Shown: positions 24,105 to 35,052 of the stretch, in pieces
Layout of the letters: each line of letters begins with the position of its first letter
Numbering within the stretch: the stretch's first letter is position 1
Assembly: GCF_001885095.1 (NCBI RefSeq)
Contig: NZ_LZDD01000001.1
Span: 620,001-684,000 of the forward strand
Direction: 5' to 3'
DNA length: 64,000 nucleotides
From: Streptococcus bovimastitidis
GTDB taxonomy: Bacteria; Bacillota; Bacilli; Lactobacillales; Streptococcaceae
Translations under genes and position numbers: made by a program
Notes under the pieces: model-generated
The model's input: the letters and a program-made list of their open reading frames with translations, nothing else
What the model was told of the DNA's origin: nothing
Databases searched by the model: none

Positions 24105-24130
24105 AAACGTCTAATTGTTATTAGACATTT
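24105..24130 (-). terminator. weak terminator after bglP
   Basis: Stem GTCTAAT/ATTAGAC with loop TGTT (24109-24126), followed leftward by GTTTTCC; a short T-run makes it a moderate terminator, so read-through into the carboxylesterase is possible. Confidence 0.5.
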
Positions 24131-24137
24131 TCTATTT

Positions 24138-26075
<1,938 letters not shown>

Positions 26076-26152
26076 TTACGGTTGACATACATGAACAAAT
26101 GGGTATCAGGTTTACATAAGCCAAACATAATCATTTGCTTTTCTAGAAAATA

Positions 26153-26227
26153 GAAAAAACCCAAACAAATACCAAATAAGAGTACAGCAAGAGCTGTGAC
26201 TACTATCTCGTATCTATTTAGGTTTTG
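26153..26227 (-). terminator. LicT-controlled leader terminator of bglP
   Basis: On the minus strand AAAACCTAAAT (ending the RAT) can pair over 11 bp, with two G-U pairs, with GTTTGGGTTTT, followed by a T-run at 26154-26159. It shares bases with the RAT, so the two structures exclude each other. Confidence 0.8.
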
Positions 26228-26248
26228 CCTGCTTCCCAGTAACAATCC
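26218..26248 (-). promoter_or_regulatory. ribonucleic antiterminator (RAT) for LicT
   Basis: Minus strand sequence GGATTGTTACTG ... GCAGGCAAAACC matches the BglG/LicT RAT consensus almost base for base, including both asymmetric internal loops. It lies about 170 nt before bglP and immediately after a TATAAT-type promoter (26262-26270 region). Confidence 0.93.
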
Positions 26249-26287
26249 ATTAATGATATAAATTATAATATCAGAAAGCACTTTCAA

Positions 26288-26303
26288 TTGCAAGCGCTTT
26301 TTT
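26288..26303 (-). promoter_or_regulatory. cre (CcpA) site upstream of the bglP promoter
   Basis: TTGCAAGCGCTTTTTT on the plus strand matches the catabolite-responsive core (TGNAARCGNTTT). It overlaps or just precedes the bglP -35 region, consistent with repression by glucose. Confidence 0.65.
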
Positions 26304-26307
26304 AAGA

Positions 26308-26338
26308 AAAATAAAAAAAACTGAAAATTAATTTTCAG
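26308..26338 (-). terminator. terminator of licT
   Basis: Stem CTGAAAAT/ATTTTCAG (26321-26338) followed leftward by TTTTTTTT. It overlaps the licT stop codon and separates licT from the bglP promoter, so bglP is transcribed on its own. Confidence 0.85.
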
Positions 26339-27170
26339 CTGCTGTTTTTAAACGTTGAATATGGATAGTCAAATATACTTGTTCATCCTTACTCATTGGG
26401 AAGTCATAAGTGGCTTCTATATAGGATTTAATCTTTTCTGTACAAGCAAAGGCATCCGGATAATTAAGACTAACTTGATCATACAGAAAACTATCATTAG
26501 CACCTTGAACAAGCCCATTAACCACGCGCTGAGCAAAGTACTGAATATGAGTGACAAACCGATTATATGATAAGGCATCTTGATCAGAGATACTGCCATA
26601 ATGAAAACGAACAATATCGATAATACTGGTCACAATCTTAGCCATCTTTTGCCCATCTTTAATGGCACCCGAATCTTTTTGAGCATTGATAAAGTGCAAG
26701 GCAATCGAAGCAACTTCATCTTCAGGTAGTTGCACCTTAAGTTTCTCTTGGATAATCAGCAAAGCATCCCTTCCCACTTGAAATTCCTTGGGGAAGAACT
26801 TACGAATTTCCCAGGTCAGTGGATTAGAAATGACCAATCCATCTGCTACTCTTTCCAGAGTATAATGAATATGATCTGCCAAGGAGACATAAAGTGATAA
26901 ATCATAGACAGTATCTAATACATCTTGACCATGTTCAATAATGGCTGAAATGGTTTCAATTTCAACAAGTGATAATGCTTGGTAGATACTCGATAATTCA
27001 CTAGCGAGATTGGAATCTTTTAAAACAAAGCGTTTCTCAATCTTTGCTTCATCAATAAAATCACCGACCTTTTTTTGAAAACCGATACCACGACCCATGA
27101 CAATTTCTTCTTCAAGATTGTCATTAATGATTTGAATAACATTATTATTATAGACTTTATCTATTTTCAT
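26328..27170 (-). CDS. licT: transcriptional antiterminator LicT (BglG family)
   Basis: 280 aa. N-terminal RNA-binding domain (IDKVYNNNVIQIINDN, MGRGIGFQKKVGD; about residues 1-55), then two PTS regulation domains with the conserved histidines in LSLYVSLADHIHYTLERV and IALHFINAQ (PRD1), and IQYFAQRV and YLTIHIQRL (PRD2). Binds the RAT hairpin upstream of bglP to prevent termination, under control of BglP phosphorylation. Start ATG 27168-27170; the longer reading adds a stretch not seen in the family. Confidence 0.93.
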   Translation of the reverse strand: MKIDKVYNNNVIQIINDNLEEEIVMGRGIGFQKKVGDFIDEAKIEKRFVLKDSNLASELSSIYQALSLVEIETISAIIEHGQDVLDTVYDLSLYVSLADHIHYTLERVADGLVISNPLTWEIRKFFPKEFQVGRDALLIIQEKLKVQLPEDEVASIALHFINAQKDSGAIKDGQKMAKIVTSIIDIVRFHYGSISDQDALSYNRFVTHIQYFAQRVVNGLVQGANDSFLYDQVSLNYPDAFACTEKIKSYIEATYDFPMSKDEQVYLTIHIQRLKTAAEN

Positions 27171-27252
27171 GACCTGTTTTTTCCCTTCAAAATCTCCATG
27201 ATACCCAGAGACCATCTTATCAAATCTTTGACAACAATTCAACGGAAGATTT

Positions 27253-28791
27253 TTAGACCGTCATCAATAATTGTCGGACGTAGCCTAAATCAGACTCATT
27301 GACCACTAAAAATAGTGTTGCCCCAGTATGCAATAACGTATCCCCTGAAACAACCTCCGACTGTTGGTGATGAATTTGAGTGGTAATCAAGACATTTGCA
27401 GGCAATTTCAAATCACGAACGTAACGTCCGGCTAACCGGTCACTTACGGTCAATTCTAATAAGGTCGGTTGCAAAACTTCCTTAGCTGGGATAATAGGCA
27501 TTTTTTCTAACATTGCTTCATAGATAGGAGCTCCTTTTAGGAGATCCATAAGAAGGTAAGCTACAAAGGTCACTACTGCGATAGCCATCAGTGGTTTCAA
27601 ATCCCCTACCATTTCCGTAACCAAAATCATGGCAGTCAGCGGAGCTTTTGAAATAGCCGAAAAATACCCTGCCATACCTAAAACGATAAATAAAGGCATA
27701 AAACTCTTATCCAATAGGCCAATGCTTTGGAAAAATAGGCCAAAAAGCAAGCCAGCTAATGCACCTAAAGTCAAAATAGGAAGAAAGATGCCGCCTGGAA
27801 GCCCACTGCCATAGGAAGCCATACTTCCAATAAAGCGTAAGATAAAATAAAGTAAAACAACTAGTAAACTCGTATGGTTCAGAGAAAGACTAATGATTAA
27901 GGCGTTACCGCCACCCAAGAGTTGTGGGAAGAAATAGCCAATCGGAAGTATCAAGACTAAAGCAAGTAAAGCATAGTATTTTGGACTGAGATGACTTATT
28001 CGTCCAATTTTCGCTATATAACGAGGTAAAGTAAGAATAGTCACTTCATACCAATAACCTAAAATCCCCAAGAAGGCACCTAGTATAAGTAATAACCAAT
28101 ACTGATTCAAACTAAGAAAAGGCATAGCTTTAGGCATTGCCAAAACTGGTGTGAGACCAAAGATATTGAGAGAAATGAAGTTAGCGACTAAACTAGCCAC
28201 TAATGCTGTAATCCAAATCAAACGCGAAAAATGATGGTAAATCTCTTCAACAACAAAAAGTAAACCAGCAATTGGGGCATTAAAAGCAGCCGAAAGACCA
28301 GCTGCTGCTCCACTGGCAATTAAAACTCGTTTTTCCAAACGACTCGATTTTAAGAATGAGGCAATCCCTTTAGCTGACATAGCCCCTAATTGAATTGAAG
28401 GACCTTCACGACCCAACATAAAGCCCATTGAAATAGCTAAAACACCAGCCAGGAACTTTTTCCACAAAACAGGCCACCATTGTGGTGCTAGCAAGCCCTT
28501 TAATTCCCCCTCAACCAGAGGAATACCTGAGCCTTTAATATCAGGTTCTGATTCCGTTAAAGACCCAATTAAAATAATAAGGCAGACACTAACAAGTAAA
28601 ATTGCTAACACTAGACTTGGTTTATCATAAGCTGCTTGATAAGTAGACACCACAAAATGCGATAACTTCTCAATCAAAAGCCTAAATAAACTAACTATAA
28701 CACCAGCAATAATCCCAACAAGCACACCCCGCCAAACATAAGAGATGATTGATTCATTACTAAAAGCATATTCATTTTTATGATTTTCCAT
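27253..28791 (-). CDS. ClC-family chloride channel / H+:anion antiporter
   Basis: 512-aa polytopic protein. ClC selectivity motifs GSGIPLVEG, GREGPSIQLG (with the gating Glu) and GSGLPGGIFLP are present, and the C-terminus (about residues 440-512) resembles a TrkA-C/RCK-type cytosolic domain. The gating Glu suggests an antiporter rather than a channel. Upstream of licT in the same direction with an 82-nt gap; a functional link with sugar uptake is not evident. Confidence 0.9.
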   Translation of the reverse strand: MENHKNEYAFSNESIISYVWRGVLVGIIAGVIVSLFRLLIEKLSHFVVSTYQAAYDKPSLVLAILLVSVCLIILIGSLTESEPDIKGSGIPLVEGELKGLLAPQWWPVLWKKFLAGVLAISMGFMLGREGPSIQLGAMSAKGIASFLKSSRLEKRVLIASGAAAGLSAAFNAPIAGLLFVVEEIYHHFSRLIWITALVASLVANFISLNIFGLTPVLAMPKAMPFLSLNQYWLLLILGAFLGILGYWYEVTILTLPRYIAKIGRISHLSPKYYALLALVLILPIGYFFPQLLGGGNALIISLSLNHTSLLVVLLYFILRFIGSMASYGSGLPGGIFLPILTLGALAGLLFGLFFQSIGLLDKSFMPLFIVLGMAGYFSAISKAPLTAMILVTEMVGDLKPLMAIAVVTFVAYLLMDLLKGAPIYEAMLEKMPIIPAKEVLQPTLLELTVSDRLAGRYVRDLKLPANVLITTQIHHQQSEVVSGDTLLHTGATLFLVVNESDLGYVRQLLMTV

Positions 28792-28865
28792 AAGCCCCCA
28801 CTTTCTTCTTTTTACAAAAACTAATACTATTGTATCAAAGGAAAAATAAAGAATCTAGTCCTCAA

Positions 28866-28893
28866 AAAAACCTAAGCAAATGCTTAGGTTTTT
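28866..28893. terminator. bidirectional terminator between maeE and clC
   Basis: Stem AAAAACCTAAGCA/TGCTTAGGTTTTT with 2-nt loop; serves maeE read leftward. Confidence 0.85.
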
Positions 28894-28916
28894 AAATTAG
28901 GAAGTCTGATTTCATA

Positions 28917-30080
28917 TCATTCAGATACTGCTTCTCTTACGCTTTTAGCAACAATTTCTGCTACGCCTTTTTGGAAAGCATCTGGAATAATATTTGTGGT
29001 TGTTAATTCATTTTCCGGAATTAGACTGGCAATCCCTTTTGCTGCAGCAATTTGCATATCAACCGTGATTTTCTTAGCACGCGCATCTAATGCTCCACGG
29101 AAAATACCTGGGAAAGCAAGAACATTATTGATTTGGTTTGGAAAATCACTACGACCAGTACCAACAATATAAGCTCCTGCTTCTAAAGCCTCATCTGGGA
29201 AAATTTCTGGAACAGGATTTGCCATGGCAAAAATGATAGGTTTTTCAGCCATATTTTTAATCCATTCTGCTTTTAATGCTTCTGGGGCAGAAACTCCAAC
29301 AAAAATATCTGCATCTACAAGGGCATTTTCAAGTGTACCAGAAAGAAACTCACGATTGGTTAATTTTGCAATTTCTAAATGGTGCGCTTCTAATTTGTTA
29401 CCGTCTTTTTCATTAATGATGCCAAATTTGTCAACGACAGTGACATGTTTGGCACCTGCAGCTAATAATTTTCTTGTGATTGAAAGCCCTGCAGATCCAC
29501 CACCATTTACGACAACTCGAACCTGATCAATTGACTTATTAATCAATTTAATAGCATTAAAGATGGCGGCTAATACTACAATTGCTGTACCGTGTTGATC
29601 ATCATGGAAAACTGGAATATCACATTCTTCAATAAGTCGTTGTTCAATTGCAAAGCAACGAGGAGCTGAAATATCTTCCAAATTAATGCCACCAAAAGTT
29701 GGTGAAATGGCTTTGACGATTGAGATAATTTCTTCCGTATCATTTGTGTCAAGTACAATTGGAACTGCATCAACGTTGGCAAATTGTTTAAATAAAGCAG
29801 CCTTACCTTCCATAACTGGCATAGCGCCTTTCGCACCGATATTTCCTAACCCTAATACTGCCGATCCATCACTAACTACAGCAACTGTATTTTTCTTAGT
29901 AGTTAGTTCATAAGCAAGTTCTTCATTTTCAGCCACTGTTTTTGATACTGTTGCGACACCTGGTGTGTAAGCAATACTTAAATCATGTTTATTATTAATT
30001 TCAACTTTAGAGTTTACTTCTAATTTGCCACCAAATGTCTTCGCTTGGTCTAATGCTAATTGTCCTAAATCTACTGTCAT
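28917..30080 (-). CDS. maeE: NAD-dependent malic enzyme (malate to pyruvate + CO2)
   Basis: 387 aa, the short bacterial malic enzyme. Recognisable parts are the N-terminal SIAYTPGVATVSK, the metal-binding PVFHDDQHGTAIVVLAA, and the nucleotide-binding VNGGGSAGLSITRKLL. Converts imported malate to pyruvate for growth and pH control. Encoded directly after the malate permease maeP (34-nt gap) and controlled by the divergent maeKR pair. Confidence 0.95.
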   Translation of the reverse strand: MTVDLGQLALDQAKTFGGKLEVNSKVEINNKHDLSIAYTPGVATVSKTVAENEELAYELTTKKNTVAVVSDGSAVLGLGNIGAKGAMPVMEGKAALFKQFANVDAVPIVLDTNDTEEIISIVKAISPTFGGINLEDISAPRCFAIEQRLIEECDIPVFHDDQHGTAIVVLAAIFNAIKLINKSIDQVRVVVNGGGSAGLSITRKLLAAGAKHVTVVDKFGIINEKDGNKLEAHHLEIAKLTNREFLSGTLENALVDADIFVGVSAPEALKAEWIKNMAEKPIIFAMANPVPEIFPDEALEAGAYIVGTGRSDFPNQINNVLAFPGIFRGALDARAKKITVDMQIAAAKGIASLIPENELTTTNIIPDAFQKGVAEIVAKSVREAVSE

Positions 30081-30114
30081 AATAATATCCTCTTTTCACA
30101 TATTTTTAGATTAT

Positions 30115-31449
30115 CTATTTAAAAATGATTCGTAAAATTGCTGTCATCGTAATAACTGTTATCGCTCCACCTAAACGAGTGGCTACTTGAGCAAAAGGCA
30201 TTAAATTCATTCGATCTGCAGTACTCAATATCGCAACATCTCCAGTTCCCCCCATACCACTCTGGCAAGCTGAAATTATTCCCGCTTCGACAGGGTTCAT
30301 ATTGAGGAAACGTGAAACAAAGAAACCAACTGAAATAACTGTGAAAACGACTGAAATGACGACAACAAAGTATTGCCAGCTAAGAGTAGCAACCACATCC
30401 TTCAAAGGAATATATAAAAGTCCTAATCCTGCCATTAATGGGAAAGTAAAATTGCCAGAGATAAATTTATAAAGTTGTTTTGCGCCATTCTGAGTTTCTT
30501 GGGGAATGACATTTAGATATTTTAAGCAAGCTGCTAAAATAATCATTAAAACTGGTCCCGGAAATCCTGTCAAACTTTGTAAAAGGCCCCCTGCGATGAA
30601 AAGTGAACATGCTGTTAAGACACCGCCACCCATTAATTTTATATCTAATGCACCTGAGTTATCTTTAAGGGCATCAGCCATATCTTCATGATTGCCTACT
30701 TTAACTAATTGTCCATTGCCAGAATACTCAGGATGTTTTTCCCCAAAACGATTAAGTAAGGCTGTACACATGATTGCAAAGAAATTACCAATAATGGTAG
30801 CAGGAATAAGTTGAGCCACTAACTGTTCACTACCAACTCCAGTAATAGAACTATATCCTAATGACAATGGTAATATTCCTTCACCAATTCCGCCAGCTAA
30901 AACAGGTGTGACAACAAAGAATAGAGCGTGTTTCCATTCCATTCCTAGAATCACGCCAACTAAGGTCCCTACTGCCATTGCACTAACCATACCTAGTAGC
31001 ATTGGAATAATCATTCGAAACAGACCCTGGATAAGCATTTTACGGTTCATTCCTAATATACTACCACAAACCAAACATGCTATATAGAAATAAAGAAAGT
31101 TAGCTTGTTTCATTAAAATATTTGTTGCCTCTAAAACGTTTGGATTCAAGAGATTAAAGAATACCAAAATTGAGGGAACTAACAATGATAATATGGCTGG
31201 ACCACCAAAATTTTTTAATCCTGGTATATTGGCTCCCAATGTTCCTAATAACCATCCCATAGATAGAATAACGGCAAAACCACCTAACATATTTACAGGT
31301 AGTTGTTGTAGATAACCTGTAATGAAAATTAGAGTTGCTAATATCAGATAGACTGGCAAAGGTACAGAACCAACTTTGAAAGACATCCAGGACTTTTTAT
31401 CCTTAGTTACAACTTGTGCTTGACCATGACTTTTTTGCTTTGTTTCCAT
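30115..31449 (-). CDS. maeP: malate permease, 2-hydroxycarboxylate transporter family
   Basis: 444 aa with about eleven hydrophobic segments. The two re-entrant-loop motifs of the family are visible as GGIGEGILPLSLGY and CQSGMGGTGDVAIL (GGxG type). Imports L-malate, probably with Na+ or H+. First gene of maeP-maeE; ATG follows GGGAGG. It lacks a competing substrate hint, but the maeE partner supports malate over citrate. Confidence 0.93.
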   Translation of the reverse strand: METKQKSHGQAQVVTKDKKSWMSFKVGSVPLPVYLILATLIFITGYLQQLPVNMLGGFAVILSMGWLLGTLGANIPGLKNFGGPAILSLLVPSILVFFNLLNPNVLEATNILMKQANFLYFYIACLVCGSILGMNRKMLIQGLFRMIIPMLLGMVSAMAVGTLVGVILGMEWKHALFFVVTPVLAGGIGEGILPLSLGYSSITGVGSEQLVAQLIPATIIGNFFAIMCTALLNRFGEKHPEYSGNGQLVKVGNHEDMADALKDNSGALDIKLMGGGVLTACSLFIAGGLLQSLTGFPGPVLMIILAACLKYLNVIPQETQNGAKQLYKFISGNFTFPLMAGLGLLYIPLKDVVATLSWQYFVVVISVVFTVISVGFFVSRFLNMNPVEAGIISACQSGMGGTGDVAILSTADRMNLMPFAQVATRLGGAITVITMTAILRIIFK

Positions 31450-31521
31450 GATACAACCTCCCTTTTTGAATTACCTAAAGTATAGATTATTGAAAAAGAA
31501 AAAAAAAGATTTTTTAAATAG

Positions 31522-31563
31522 TTTAATTATTTAAAGAAATTCAACTTTTTTAATTAATTTAAA
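31522..31563. promoter_or_regulatory. paired AT-rich sites, probable MaeR operator
   Basis: TTTAATTATTTAAA (31522-31535) and TTTAATTAATTTAAA (31549-31563) are near-identical and lie about 27 bp apart, between the divergent maeP and maeK starts. The second is 35 bp before the maeK -10 (TATACT near 31592), which has no good -35. CitB/DcuR-type regulators bind such AT-rich repeats. Confidence 0.5.
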
Positions 31564-31611
31564 CTAGTCCTCTCTTTTTCGCTGTGTTATACTCAAATAA
31601 TAGGAGAAAAT

Positions 31612-33135
31612 ATGAGAAAAAAACTTTCACTGTGGGCAAGTCTTTCATTAATTTTAGTGACTATGATAGCATTAACAACTAGCATTTTTTACGCCATCAT
31701 GATACACGAAACCCACAATTCCATCAAAGTTCAAGAAACCCATTTGTTAACGTCTACAGGTAAGATGTTAGCTCAAAATAGTGATATAAAAGAGGCCCTT
31801 TCTGTAAAGAAAACAAATCCAAAAATCATATCCTTTACAAAAGATGTCGCAAATCAATACGATTTAGATTATGTCGTCGTCATGGATATGAAGGGCATCA
31901 GATTAACTCACCCAAATCCAGAAAAAATTGGTCATCCTTTTCAAGGTGGAGATGAAAAAAATGTCCTTAGCGGTAAAGAAGTCATTTCAACTGCCCATGG
32001 GAGTCTCGGGAAATCAATTCGTTATCTTATTCCTGTAAGAGATGAACAAAAAAAACAAATTGGAGCAATCGCTGTCGGTCTGAAATTGAAGACCTTGAAT
32101 GATGTCATTAATGATAGTAAGCAAAAATACACATCTGCTTTACTTATTTGTATTCTCACAAGTCTTTTAGTAACTAGTTTAATGGCCATACGTCTAAAAA
32201 AACAATTACATAATTTAGAGCCAAGCGAAATCTACCAACTTTTAGAAGAGCGTAATGCAATGCTTGATCAGATAAATAATGCTGTTTTTATTATCAATAG
32301 AACACACCATATTACTCTGACTAATCAGTCAGCCAAAAATCTTGTCGAAAGTGCCTTATCCTTAAAAAATATTCAGGGCCAAAAAATTGAAAAACTATTT
32401 CCTTATTTTTCAAAGATTGATTTGACAAAAGCGCATGAACAGCTTTTTAGATTTATTGACGAGGATTATCTCATCACCATTTCTCCCATTTCTGTTAAGA
32501 ACGATTTAAGAGGCTATTTAATTCTTCTAAGGAAGGCTGCCGATGCCATATATACCATGGATCAATTAGTTTACACTACAACATATGCCTCAGCCTTGCA
32601 AGCACAAACCCATAAATTTATGAATCATCTCCATGTCCTTTATGGTTTAGTTGATATTCACTATTATGATCAATTAAAAATCTATCTAGATAGTATAATT
32701 GATGAAGAAACCGATACATTAACCCACCTTTCAGTTCTGATAAAAGAACCATTACTAGCTAGTTTTCTGATTGGTGAAGAAGCCAAATACAGTGAACAAG
32801 GCATTTCCTTAAACGTCGAAGTAAGTAGTGATATTCCTGAATGCCATTCGCAAAATCAACTCAATAAGGTTCTAATGATTTTCCGCTATTTGCATGAAAA
32901 CCTCTTATCAAAATGGAAAATTAAAAAATTAATCATCACCCTTTTTTATGAAAATGGAAATCTCAATAGTTATTATCAAATGGTTGACCTTGATCTCCAA
33001 AAGGATGACTTAAATAATCTATTATCAACAAGTTATTTTAATCAACTCCTATTAGATACACATAGTCAAATCAAAAACGAATCCTCACATGAACAATTAG
33101 CTTTGTCAATCAAAATTCCTTATGATGGAGAATAA
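31612..33135 (+). CDS. maeK: malate sensor histidine kinase, CitA/DcuS type
   Basis: 507 aa. One membrane segment at each end of an extracytoplasmic PAS-like sensor (about residues 35-175: DYVVVMDMKGIRLTHPN, GKSIRYLIPV), a cytoplasmic PAS region (about 220-310), then the phospho-acceptor His 334 in QTHKFMNHLHVLYGL. The C-terminal ATPase part keeps an N-box-like HEN but I cannot find the glycine-rich G1 (DxGxG) or G2 boxes. Pairs with maeR, 1 nt away, to control maePE. Confidence 0.88.
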   Translation: MRKKLSLWASLSLILVTMIALTTSIFYAIMIHETHNSIKVQETHLLTSTGKMLAQNSDIKEALSVKKTNPKIISFTKDVANQYDLDYVVVMDMKGIRLTHPNPEKIGHPFQGGDEKNVLSGKEVISTAHGSLGKSIRYLIPVRDEQKKQIGAIAVGLKLKTLNDVINDSKQKYTSALLICILTSLLVTSLMAIRLKKQLHNLEPSEIYQLLEERNAMLDQINNAVFIINRTHHITLTNQSAKNLVESALSLKNIQGQKIEKLFPYFSKIDLTKAHEQLFRFIDEDYLITISPISVKNDLRGYLILLRKAADAIYTMDQLVYTTTYASALQAQTHKFMNHLHVLYGLVDIHYYDQLKIYLDSIIDEETDTLTHLSVLIKEPLLASFLIGEEAKYSEQGISLNVEVSSDIPECHSQNQLNKVLMIFRYLHENLLSKWKIKKLIITLFYENGNLNSYYQMVDLDLQKDDLNNLLSTSYFNQLLLDTHSQIKNESSHEQLALSIKIPYDGE

Positions 33136-33136
33136 A

Positions 33137-33829
33137 ATGAATGTACTTATTATTGAAGATGACCCAATGGTTGACTTCATCCATCGAAATTATTTAGAAA
33201 AAATCGGCCACTTTAATAGAATTTTATCCAGTGATAGTATTCAAGATGCAAAAGCAAAATTGGATGAATTTCCAATTCACCTGATTTTACTTGATATTCA
33301 TATTAAGGATGGTAATGGCCTTACGTTGTTAGAATTTATCCGTAATCATCATGTCAATTGCGAAGTAATAATAATTTCGGCGGCAAATGATGGTAAAATC
33401 ATAAAATCTGGTTTTCATTTAGGAATTATTGATTACCTTATTAAACCTTTTACCTATGATCGCTTTGAAGTAAGCATAAAACGATTCTTAGATCACCAGA
33501 AACAGTTAAATCAATCCGTTATTAATCAAGAAGCAATTGATGCTTTAAGGAAATCAATAACAGTCCAGCAATATGAAACGGAGAATTCAGATAATCAACT
33601 GTTAGATAAAGGACTTTCTCAGGCTACCTATCAGTTGATTACAGAATCAATTGCTAAACTCCCAAATCCTTTCACTATCCAGGATGTTTCCGAGATTTCC
33701 TCACTATCACATGTTTCTGTTAGAAAATACATTGCTTATTTAGAAGAAAATAAGCAACTTGTTAGTGAACTTATCTACACCAAAGTTGGGCGACCTTATA
33801 GAGTTTACCGTTCTTTAGAAATCAAATAA
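33137..33829 (+). CDS. maeR: malate response regulator, CitB/DcuR type
   Basis: 230 aa. Receiver domain with acidic pocket IIEDDPM, phospho-acceptor Asp in LILLDIHIKDGNG, and Lys in YLIKPF; the C-terminal winged helix-turn-helix covers about residues 160-225 (FTIQDVSEISSLSHVSVRKYIAYLEE). Start: GGAG at 33127-33130 is 6 nt from ATG 33137; the earlier in-frame ATG lies inside the end of maeK without a site. Activates maePE and probably its own operon. Confidence 0.92.
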   Translation: MNVLIIEDDPMVDFIHRNYLEKIGHFNRILSSDSIQDAKAKLDEFPIHLILLDIHIKDGNGLTLLEFIRNHHVNCEVIIISAANDGKIIKSGFHLGIIDYLIKPFTYDRFEVSIKRFLDHQKQLNQSVINQEAIDALRKSITVQQYETENSDNQLLDKGLSQATYQLITESIAKLPNPFTIQDVSEISSLSHVSVRKYIAYLEENKQLVSELIYTKVGRPYRVYRSLEIK

Positions 33830-33896
33830 AGTATAAAAGTAAAAAGAATTTTTTTTGTCTAATATTATTAACTAAGGGATAAAAAGACTGATACAG

Positions 33897-33930
33897 AAAA
33901 AGACAAATTCTAAATAGAATTTGTCTTTTC
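33897..33930. terminator. bidirectional terminator between maeR and potD
   Basis: Stem GACAAATTCTA/TAGAATTTGTC with 2-nt loop, A-run before and TTTTCTTTT after. Confidence 0.85.
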
Positions 33931-33978
33931 TTTTAATATTTAATAACAATAGTAATGGATATCCAAAAAAGCAACTCT

Positions 33979-35052
33979 TTATTTTCGGTACATCTTAAAT
34001 TGCAAGTATAAATCGTTATAGACACCTAACCAATAGTCACCTAAGTTATCATAGACCTCTAACTTCTTAATGGTTTCATTAGTTGGGTAAAAGGCTTTAT
34101 CTTCTTTGATGGCTTTTGGTAACATGGCTTTTGCCTTGCTATTTGGTGTTGCATAGCCGATGTATTCAGCATTTTGTGCTGCATTTTTAGGTTCATTGAT
34201 GAAGTTTAGGAAGGCATAAGCCTCTTTTTCATGCTTCATGGTTTTGGGAAGAACCAAATTGTCGAACCAAAGGTTTGAACCTTCTGATGGAACCACGTAA
34301 TGCAAATGCTCATTGCTATCTAACATTTCACTGGCTTCACCTGAGAAAGTAACACCAATACCGGCATCTCCTTGAATCATGTAGCCTTTCATCTCGTCAG
34401 CAACAATGGCTTTGACATTTGGCGTCAGGGATTGGAGACGTTTTTCCGCTTGGGTTAATTGACTCATGATTTTAGAATTGACTGAATTGCCGTAAGTTGT
34501 TAAACCAATTCCTAACATTTCTCTGGCACCATCAATTAACATGATTTGATTTTTATATTCTGGTCGCCATAAATCAATCCAATGTTTAGGTGGGTTTTTA
34601 ATCAATTGATCATTATAAACGATACCAACTGTTCCCCAAAAATAAGGGATGGAGTAATCATTTTTAGGATCAAAACTTTTTCCTAAAAATTCCTTACCGA
34701 TGTTATCCATGCCTTTTAATTTACTTTTATCCAGTTTGACTAAAAGGCCTTCTTTAATCATTTTATCAATGGTGTAATCACTTGGAACAGCAATGTCATA
34801 AGTGGTTCCACCTTGTTTGATTTTAGTATACATGGCTTCATTGGAATCAAAGGTTTCGTACTGAACTTGAATGCCTGTTTCTTTAGTGAATTTTTTCAGC
34901 AAAGCTGGATCAATATAATCTCCCCAGTTGTAAATCACTAGTTTATCAGATTGACTGCCCGACCCTGTCTTTTTTTCCAAAGCAAAGGAAAGGCCAGCTA
35001 AAACGACGATAATAGCAAGTACTCCCGCTACGAATGAATAGAGTTTACGCAT
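33979..35052 (-). CDS. potD: spermidine/putrescine ABC transporter substrate-binding protein
   Basis: 357 aa. N-terminal signal/anchor (LYSFVAGVLAIIVVLAGLSF) without a lipobox Cys, so it may stay membrane-tethered. Family features are LVIYNWGDYIDPALLKKF and YDIAVPSDYTIDKMI, forming the polyamine pocket. Last gene of the murB-potABCD operon; overlaps potC by 8 nt. Confidence 0.93.
   Translation of the reverse strand: MRKLYSFVAGVLAIIVVLAGLSFALEKKTGSGSQSDKLVIYNWGDYIDPALLKKFTKETGIQVQYETFDSNEAMYTKIKQGGTTYDIAVPSDYTIDKMIKEGLLVKLDKSKLKGMDNIGKEFLGKSFDPKNDYSIPYFWGTVGIVYNDQLIKNPPKHWIDLWRPEYKNQIMLIDGAREMLGIGLTTYGNSVNSKIMSQLTQAEKRLQSLTPNVKAIVADEMKGYMIQGDAGIGVTFSGEASEMLDSNEHLHYVVPSEGSNLWFDNLVLPKTMKHEKEAYAFLNFINEPKNAAQNAEYIGYATPNSKAKAMLPKAIKEDKAFYPTNETIKKLEVYDNLGDYWLGVYNDLYLQFKMYRK

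Noticed and set aside
28821..28830. CTAATACTAT near the clC start, like the AraC-type half-site
   Set aside because: No second half-site at 21 bp and no -10 at 39-42 bp; it lies only 30 nt before the start codon, in the leader.
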